Shown here one piece after another: positions 58,649 to 64,000 of a stretch of DNA of 64,000 bases; within the stretch, counting starts at the first letter, position 1, and each line of letters begins with the position of its first letter. The notes below the pieces were generated by a model. That model saw only the letters and a program-made list of their open reading frames with translations, did not search any database and had not been told where the DNA came from. The stretch lies in assembly GCF_018374135.1 (NCBI RefSeq), contig NZ_JAHAFS010000003.1, positions 1 through 64,000 of the forward strand, written 5' to 3'. The stretch comes from Campylobacter gracilis. Lineage in GTDB: Bacteria; Campylobacterota; Campylobacteria; Campylobacterales; Campylobacteraceae. The translations under genes and the position numbers were made by a program.

Positions 58649-59679
58649 TATTTCACTCGGTAGATATACGCTCCGCTATTGATGCTGCGCATATCGCTAA
58701 GCGCCTTTTGTAGCGCCTCGCCCTCAAAAGGCCCGACTAAAATTTTAGTCACGCTCTTGCTTCCGACATGAGTTTGCAAAGCGATCGGATTATAGCCTTT
58801 TTTGGTGATTTTTTTGGTATCAGACCCGTTTGGATCGTAGGCATTGGATGCGAAAACCTGCACATAACTGCCGTTTGCCACGCTGGTGCTGGTGCTCTTT
58901 GCTGCAACGCCAGCCTTTACGCTCTCACTTTTAGACTCTAGCTTACTAGCTTCTTTTTTAGGCTCAGGTTTTGCTGGCTCTTTCTTGGTCTCAGCTTTAG
59001 CATGTTCCTTTTTAGCTTCCGTTTTTGAAGGCTCTTTTTTAACTTCTGTTTTTGCTTGTTTTTCAGGTTCTTTTTTAGGCTCTACTTTCTGCTCAACTTT
59101 TCTAATTTCGGTTTTAGAAGGTTCTTTTTTTATCTCGTCTTTTGCAGACTCTTTTTTAGGCTCGGACTTTTTTACATCCGTTTTTTCAGGCTTTTTGGCT
59201 TCGTCTTTAGGCTCAATCTTTTTACTTTCTATTTTAACTTCGGATTTTTTTGGCTCTTCTTTGATTTCGGGCTTTTGGATTTCTACTTTCTGTGCTTCAG
59301 GCTGAGCGCTTGCGACGACCTTGCTTTCAGAATTAGGCTCTTGGGTTTTTATCTCTACTTTGGTTGGAGCTGCAGATGCTGTATTGGGTTCTGATTTCAC
59401 TTCTACAGGCTCAGGCTGCGAAGGCTCGGGTTTTTGAACTTGTACGGCAGGCTTTTGCTCCGCTTTGGCAAGCTCTTCTTCACTAGGCATAGTAAGACCT
59501 GCGTTAGTATCAATATCGTCTTTATTAATAGCCTTCATTATGATTAAAATGATTAAGAATAAAACTACGACGCCGGCTGCGACGGTAAGACCTTTTTTTA
59601 AATTCGCGTTCTTATCGACATTGCCGCTATTGATCACTATGTCGTCTATGCTGCTCATATCGAAATTTTTGTCGTTCAT
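58648..59679 (-). CDS. SPOR-domain protein with Lys/Glu/Pro-rich linker
   Basis: 343 aa. Cytoplasmic N-terminus, one helix (about 31-50, LTVAAGVVVLFLIILIIMKA), a long periplasmic linker of repeated KKEPSKTE-like units, and a C-terminal SPOR domain (SYVQVFASNAYDPNG, KILVGPFEGEALQKALSDM) that would bind septal denuded peptidoglycan. Similar proteins act at division. The linker length probably varies between strains. Confidence 0.85.
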   Translation of the reverse strand: MNDKNFDMSSIDDIVINSGNVDKNANLKKGLTVAAGVVVLFLIILIIMKAINKDDIDTNAGLTMPSEEELAKAEQKPAVQVQKPEPSQPEPVEVKSEPNTASAAPTKVEIKTQEPNSESKVVASAQPEAQKVEIQKPEIKEEPKKSEVKIESKKIEPKDEAKKPEKTDVKKSEPKKESAKDEIKKEPSKTEIRKVEQKVEPKKEPEKQAKTEVKKEPSKTEAKKEHAKAETKKEPAKPEPKKEASKLESKSESVKAGVAAKSTSTSVANGSYVQVFASNAYDPNGSDTKKITKKGYNPIALQTHVGSKSVTKILVGPFEGEALQKALSDMRSINSGAYIYRVK

Positions 59680-59741
59680 ACTCTCTCCTAAGATTATTAT
59701 TTACTTTGTAAATTTTACCACGCAAAATTTACGAAATAAAT

Positions 59742-59765
59742 AATTCGGGTAAGCTTACCCGAATT
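59742..59765. terminator. 24-bp perfect palindrome ending glyA
   Basis: Arms AATTCGGGTAAG and CTTACCCGAATT meet without a loop at 59753/59754. On the minus strand it lies 8 bp past the glyA stop and is followed by ATTTATTT, consistent with a terminator. The structure would work in either direction. Confidence 0.7.
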
Positions 59766-59773
59766 TATTAAAT

Positions 59774-61027
59774 TTAATACATCGCGCGGTCGTAGATGAT
59801 AAAGCGGTGCGCCAAATCCCGCACTTCCTCTTTAACCTGCGCCTGAAGCTTGGAATTTGAGATGTCGCTTAGCACGTCGGCGATTTTATTTCCGATAAAC
59901 TCAAATTCTTTCTCTTTCATGCCGCGCGCGGTAAGTGCGGGGCTGCCGACGCGGATACCGCTGGTGACGAACGGACTGCGAGTCTCGCCCGGAACGGTAT
60001 TTTTATTCGTCGTAATACCTGCGTTTTCAAGCGCGGCGCTAGCGTCCTTGCCGCTAAAATCTCTATTTAAAAAGCTCATTAAAATCAGATGGTTATCGGT
60101 GCCGCCGCTAACGAGATCAAAGCCGCGCGCAACCAGCGTCTCGCCCAAAACTCTAGCGTTTGCCTTGACCTGCTTGGCATAGACCTTCCACTCGGGGCTT
60201 AGATTGTGTTTAAAGCCCACCGCCTTAGCGGCAATGACGTGCATTAGCGGGCCGCCTTGGATACCCGGAAAGATCGCCGAGTTGATCTTTTTGGCGAATT
60301 CCTCGTCGTTGGTCATTATGATGCCGCCGCGCGGACCGCGAAGCGTCTTGTGCGTGGTCGAGCTTACGACGTGGCAGTGCGGAAACGGATTAGTATGTTC
60401 GCCCGCGACGACGAGCCCAGCGACATGCGCTACGTCGGCAAAAAGAAACGCGCCCACGCTATCTGCGATCTGTCTAAATTTAGCAAAATCTATCTCGCGC
60501 GTATAGGCGCTTGCGCCGCAAACGATCATCTTTGGCTTTACGATCTGAGCGATCTCAAGCACCTTGTCGTAGTTTATGCGACCGTCAAGCTCTACGCCGT
60601 ATTCGAAGCTATCATACATCTTTCCGCTGCTTGAGACCTTCGCGCCGTGCGTCAAATGCCCGCCGTGGCTAAGCGACATGCCTAAAATTTTCTCGCCAGG
60701 TTTCAAAAACGCGGCATAGACGCCTTGATTGGCTTGACTGCCGCTGTTTGGCTGGACGTTTGCAAACTCACAGCCGAAGAGCTTTTTGCAGCGATCAATC
60801 GCGATCTGCTCAATCTCATCTACGAACTCGCAGCCGCCGTAGTAGCGCTTGCCTGGATAGCCCTCGGCGTATTTGTTCGTTAGCACCGAGCCCATCGCCT
60901 CCATCACCTCGGGATAGGTAAAATTTTCGCTTGCGATCATCTCCAAATAATCGCACTGGCGGGCAAGCTCTTTGTTGGTTAGACTAAAAATTTCATTATC
61001 GAATTTTTCTAAATTTGACACGTTCAC
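59774..61027 (-). CDS. glyA: Serine hydroxymethyltransferase
   Basis: 417 aa PLP enzyme, serine plus THF to glycine plus methylene-THF. YAEGYPGKRYYGGCEFVDEIE, PNSGSQANQG, DVAHVAGLVVAGEHTNPFP, the PLP Lys in SSTTHKTLRGPRGG. The start overlaps the lysS stop by 4 bp. The terminator follows at 59742-59765. Confidence 0.97.
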   Translation of the reverse strand: MNVSNLEKFDNEIFSLTNKELARQCDYLEMIASENFTYPEVMEAMGSVLTNKYAEGYPGKRYYGGCEFVDEIEQIAIDRCKKLFGCEFANVQPNSGSQANQGVYAAFLKPGEKILGMSLSHGGHLTHGAKVSSSGKMYDSFEYGVELDGRINYDKVLEIAQIVKPKMIVCGASAYTREIDFAKFRQIADSVGAFLFADVAHVAGLVVAGEHTNPFPHCHVVSSTTHKTLRGPRGGIIMTNDEEFAKKINSAIFPGIQGGPLMHVIAAKAVGFKHNLSPEWKVYAKQVKANARVLGETLVARGFDLVSGGTDNHLILMSFLNRDFSGKDASAALENAGITTNKNTVPGETRSPFVTSGIRVGSPALTARGMKEKEFEFIGNKIADVLSDISNSKLQAQVKEEVRDLAHRFIIYDRAMY

Positions 61028-62517
61028 TCCTTCTCTAAATTTAGCGGCCTCATCGCAGGGAATAAAATCACGTCGCGGATCGATTTTTTATTCAGCAAAA
61101 TCATCGCCAAACGATCGATCCCAAGCCCCCAGCCGGTAGTCGGCGGCATCGCGTAGCTAAGCGCGCGAACGTAATCCTCATCCATCTCGTGAGCCTCGTC
61201 GTCGCCCGCATTTTTGGCGTCGATTTGAGCCTTAAATCTGGCATATTGATCGAGCGGATCGTTCAGCTCGTTAAAAGCATTGGCTAGCTCCTTGCCTGCG
61301 ATGTAAAGCTCAAATCTCTCGGCTATCTGCGGATTTTCGTCGCTTCTGCGCGAAAGCGGGCTGATCGAGATCGGAAAATCCACGATGAAGGTCGGATTTA
61401 TGAGCTTAGCTTCTACATAATTATCAAAAAGTTCGCTCTGTAGGTGGCCTAGATCGAGCTTTTCATTGACTTCAAACCTATCCTCTTTGAGTTTAGCGAT
61501 GATCTTTTCGCGATCATTTACGATCTGCGGCTCGATACCGCCTATCTGCGTAAGCGCGTCGAGATACTTTATGCGCGCAAAAGGTTTTGAAAAATCGATC
61601 TCGCGCTCATCGTAGATTAAAATTTCGCCCAGCCCGAGCCTCTTAAATAGCGCTTTAAATAGCTCCTCGGTTAGGTTCATCGCGTCGTTATAATCATGCC
61701 ACGCCCAGTAGAATTCTATGCTGGTAAACTCTGGATTGTGTGTCAGATCCATACCCTCGTTGCGGAAATTTCGATTGATCTCAAAGACCGCCTCCATTCC
61801 GCCTACGACGAGGCGCTTAAGATACAGCTCCGGCGCGATACGCAGATAGCGATCGACGTCGAGGGCGTTGTGGTGCGTGATAAATGGCTTAGCGTTCGCG
61901 CCGCCTGCGATTGGGTGCATCATCGGCGTTTCGACCTCTAAAAATCCGTGTTTTTCAAAAAAGCTGCGGATCTCGCTAACGATGATCGAGCGCTTGATAA
62001 AATCCTCGCGGATCTCCGGGTTCATTATCATATCGAGATATCTTTGGCGGTAGCGCATCTCGATATCGACAAGGCCGTGAAATTTCTCCGGAAGCGGGCA
62101 GATCGCTTTGGACGCGAGCGTTATTTTGCTAGCATGGATCGAAAACTCGCCCGTTTGGGTGACGAAAGCGTATCCGCGCACCAAAATTATATCGCCTACT
62201 TCGAGATTTTTCTTAAATTTAGCGTAATCCTCCTCGCCGATACTGTCGCGAGAGTAATAAATTTGAATATTACCGCTTTGATCTTCTATGTTTGCGAAGG
62301 TGGATTTACCCGCGACGCGCTTTAGTTTTAACCTTCCGGCAAGGCTTACCTCCTCGCTCGCTTTTTTATCCTCGGTATCTTTGATGTAGCCGAATTTCTC
62401 TTTAAACTCGGCTATGCTCATATCTTTTTTTAGAAAGTGTGGATAGGGATTAGCCCCTAAATTCCGAAGTTCCGACGCCTTGTCTATCCTTTGGATTTCT
62501 AACTGGCTATCAAACAA
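61024..62517 (-). CDS. lysS: Lysyl-tRNA synthetase (class II)
   Basis: 497 aa from the TTG at 62517, with AAGGA 6 nt upstream on the minus strand and adjacent to the fur stop; the frame stays open further up but without a site. OB-fold anticodon domain first, then the class II core: FLEVETPMMHPIAGGANAKPF (motif 1), FRNEGMDLTHNPEFTSIEFYWA (motif 2), GWGLGIDRLAMIL (motif 3). Same fur-lysS-glyA order as in C. jejuni. Confidence 0.95.
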   Translation of the reverse strand: MFDSQLEIQRIDKASELRNLGANPYPHFLKKDMSIAEFKEKFGYIKDTEDKKASEEVSLAGRLKLKRVAGKSTFANIEDQSGNIQIYYSRDSIGEEDYAKFKKNLEVGDIILVRGYAFVTQTGEFSIHASKITLASKAICPLPEKFHGLVDIEMRYRQRYLDMIMNPEIREDFIKRSIIVSEIRSFFEKHGFLEVETPMMHPIAGGANAKPFITHHNALDVDRYLRIAPELYLKRLVVGGMEAVFEINRNFRNEGMDLTHNPEFTSIEFYWAWHDYNDAMNLTEELFKALFKRLGLGEILIYDEREIDFSKPFARIKYLDALTQIGGIEPQIVNDREKIIAKLKEDRFEVNEKLDLGHLQSELFDNYVEAKLINPTFIVDFPISISPLSRRSDENPQIAERFELYIAGKELANAFNELNDPLDQYARFKAQIDAKNAGDDEAHEMDEDYVRALSYAMPPTTGWGLGIDRLAMILLNKKSIRDVILFPAMRPLNLEKE

Positions 62518-62518
62518 T

Positions 62519-62986
62519 CTACTTCCTTTTTGCCGCGCATTCAGGGCAAATTCCATACAGCTGCATCATGTGCCCCGTAAGCGTAAATCCATGCTCTTTG
62601 GCGACGGCAAGCTGTTTTCGCTCAATAGTGGCATCTTGAAATTCTATGATCTTGTTGCAACTTTTGCAGATGAGATGGTCGTGGTGAGGCTTGTTGGCAA
62701 GCTCGAATTTCTTGCCCTGTGCGCCAAATGAGATCGACGTCGCCATGCCTGAATCTTCAAGCAAATTTAAGGTACGATACACGGTCGCTATGCCTACGTT
62801 TAGCTCCGGAAATTTCGCTTTGATCTCGTTGTGAAGCGCCTCAGGCGTGAAATGTTTGTTATTGTTATAAAGCGTGCGGAGTAAAACCTCGCGCTGCTTG
62901 GTATATTTTAGACCGCTAGCGGCAAGCGCCTTTTTAAACTCAACAATTAGAGCGTCAAACTCTAAATTTTCGATTTTTGCATTCAT
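62519..62986 (-). CDS. fur: Ferric uptake regulator Fur
   Basis: 155 aa. N-terminal winged helix (KYTKQREVLLRTLY, GIATVYRTLNLLED), then the metal-binding HHDHLICKSC and the C-terminal CPEC pair (structural zinc). Represses iron-uptake genes with Fe(II). Overlaps cvpA by 4 bp. Confidence 0.95.
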   Translation of the reverse strand: MNAKIENLEFDALIVEFKKALAASGLKYTKQREVLLRTLYNNNKHFTPEALHNEIKAKFPELNVGIATVYRTLNLLEDSGMATSISFGAQGKKFELANKPHHDHLICKSCNKIIEFQDATIERKQLAVAKEHGFTLTGHMMQLYGICPECAAKRK

Positions 62987-63663
62987 AATTTTGTCCTTTC
63001 TGTAGAATTTACTTCTGAACTGGCGTTAAAATCGCTAGATTCAGTGCTTTGATTTTGATCCGAGTTCATACGGGTGGTAGAATTTTGATCTTTTAAGAGC
63101 TTATCATCCATCTTAGAACCGATAAAATCCAAGCTTTGTTTGATCTTCGGATCGTCTTTGAGATTTAAAATCCAATTTCCGATTTTTAAGAAAATCGGCG
63201 CAGTTTTGCTGCTTTCAAAATACTTTTTGGTCTGTTCATTCATCGACATAGGACCGCTTGCAAGCGTAACAATAACGGCAAAAATTAAGAAAATTTTACT
63301 TACGCTAAAAACGAAACCGCCGATCTTATCGACAAATCCGAGTCCGCTCCATTTAAAGAATTTTGAAATGATTTCGCCTATAATCAGACACGAGATCCAT
63401 ACGCCAAAAAGCACAGCGATAAAGCCGATGAGAACCTGCGTCGTATCGCCCGAAAGCACGCCGTTTGCATTCTGTAAAGCTGGAATTTTTGCTGCAATCC
63501 ACTCGCCCGCCATAGTTTTATAGCGCATCGCGGCAAAAAGACCGCCGATGAGACCCAAAATTCCAAAAATTTCTTTTACGATGCCGTTGGTGATACCACG
63601 TAATCCGAAGAGCACTACGAGTACCAAACAGCCGACGTCGAACCAATTAATACCTTCCATCAA
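62983..63663 (-). CDS. CvpA family membrane protein
   Basis: 226 aa. Four hydrophobic helices with the family's start (INWFDVGCLVLVVLFGLRGITNG) and KFFKWSGLGFVDKIGGFVF; a hydrophilic C-terminal tail. CvpA is linked to colicin V production and cell-envelope phenotypes. Its gene overlaps fur downstream and the pilT-like gene upstream by 4 bp each. Confidence 0.85.
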   Translation of the reverse strand: MMEGINWFDVGCLVLVVLFGLRGITNGIVKEIFGILGLIGGLFAAMRYKTMAGEWIAAKIPALQNANGVLSGDTTQVLIGFIAVLFGVWISCLIIGEIISKFFKWSGLGFVDKIGGFVFSVSKIFLIFAVIVTLASGPMSMNEQTKKYFESSKTAPIFLKIGNWILNLKDDPKIKQSLDFIGSKMDDKLLKDQNSTTRMNSDQNQSTESSDFNASSEVNSTERTKL

Positions 63664-64000
63664 GCACCCACCACGCCTATTAGCTCTTGCAGGTTAGTCG
63701 AGTACCTAAACGCCGTGTCTTTTGAAATTTGATTTGCACGGATCGCTTTAACCATCGCTTGAGTTTGAGTTATCATACCGGTAGATTGCTGATTTAGCTG
63801 CATTTGAGAGTAAATTTGATGCACCTTGTTTTCGCGGATTAGATTCGCTACGGCATTGTTATTGAGCAAAATTTCATGGATCGCGATACGTCCGCCGCCA
63901 AGCTTTGGCAAAAGTGATTGCGAAATGACTGCGGTAAGCGATACAGAGAGCATATTTCGCACTTGGAGCTGCTCGCCGCCATCAAAGCTATCTATAATAC
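63660..64000 (-). CDS. Type IV pilus retraction ATPase PilT-like, C-terminal part
   Basis: Open to the right edge with no start codon needed at 63962; the reading frame continues as IIDSFDGGEQLQV, which matches PilT's RIIDxFPxxxQxQVR region. Then VSLTAVISQSLLPKLGGGR, HEILLNNNAVANLIRENKVHQI and NLQELIGVV, the PilT C-terminus. The Walker motifs lie outside the window. A PilU or other PilT paralogue is possible. Confidence 0.85.
   Translation of the reverse strand, partial: IIDSFDGGEQLQVRNMLSVSLTAVISQSLLPKLGGGRIAIHEILLNNNAVANLIRENKVHQIYSQMQLNQQSTGMITQTQAMVKAIRANQISKDTAFRYSTNLQELIGVVGA

Noticed and set aside
58886..59394. Plus-strand open frames rich in Phe/Leu/Ser
   Set aside because: They are antisense readings of the Lys/Glu-rich linker of the SPOR gene.

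Overview
The window comes from the chromosome of a Campylobacter with unusually high GC (mid-40s percent by eye; I did not compute it). Blocks of gene order match what I recall of C. jejuni: ispDF / receiver-HTH regulator / ATP-sulfurylase-like / pgpA; der / aroK / trpS; ppx / fdxB / cosR / folB / plsY; fabH / plsX / rpmF / yceD / ndk / fdxA with divergent ahpC; aroE / SPOR / glyA / lysS / fur / cvpA. GC content, pilT-like and NifB-like genes and the many AAATTT-type words point away from C. jejuni itself, towards an oral or anaerobic species such as C. gracilis. The species name is an inference.

Layout. 0-5 kb: ispDF (5' end cut off), an atypical receiver regulator, an ATP-sulfurylase-like protein swollen by low-complexity inserts, and pgpA. 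5.6-12.3 kb: a small hydrolase, a three-gene operon of unknown function, uvrB, then about 2.1 kb without an intact gene that holds one decayed gene, and a lipoprotein. 12.3-17.8 kb (minus strand): an UPF0210/ACT pair, a DUF2628 protein, trpS, an aroK gene fused to a second domain, and der. 18.3-20.1 kb: two tandem EamA exporters. 20.3-25.4 kb is the most unusual part: a deletion remnant of a 2-hydroxyacyl-CoA dehydratase system; an operon of a Tat-exported ModA-like binding protein, a membrane polyferredoxin and a NifB-like radical SAM enzyme; and a separately transcribed Tat-exported flavoprotein reductase. Two diverged copies of a structured repeat follow it. 26.1-30.3 kb: a polar amino acid (probably cystine) ABC importer with two binding proteins, next to a trans-sulfuration enzyme.

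30.9-36.9 kb: polA, a DUF2249 / heme-copper-like membrane protein / DUF59 operon, and a WGR-like propeller protein. 37-44 kb (minus): ppx/gppA, fdxB, a histidine kinase, a CosR-type regulator, folB, plsY and a HerA-type ATPase. 44-50 kb: a metF-like gene, the lipid / L32 / ndk / fdxA series, and ahpC. 50-54 kb: a 9-bp tandem repeat, then a coupled M16 peptidase and SbmA-type transporter. 54-57 kb: cytochrome bd oxidase with two small accessory membrane proteins, one only 34 codons long. 57.9-64 kb: aroE, a SPOR protein, glyA, lysS, fur, cvpA and the end of a pilT-like gene.

Metabolic picture: a microaerophilic or anaerobic respirer (bd oxidase, periplasmic flavoprotein reductase, polyferredoxin, peroxiredoxin, ferredoxins) with iron and redox regulation (Fur, CosR). 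I found no tRNA, rRNA, CRISPR array, insertion sequence or phage gene.
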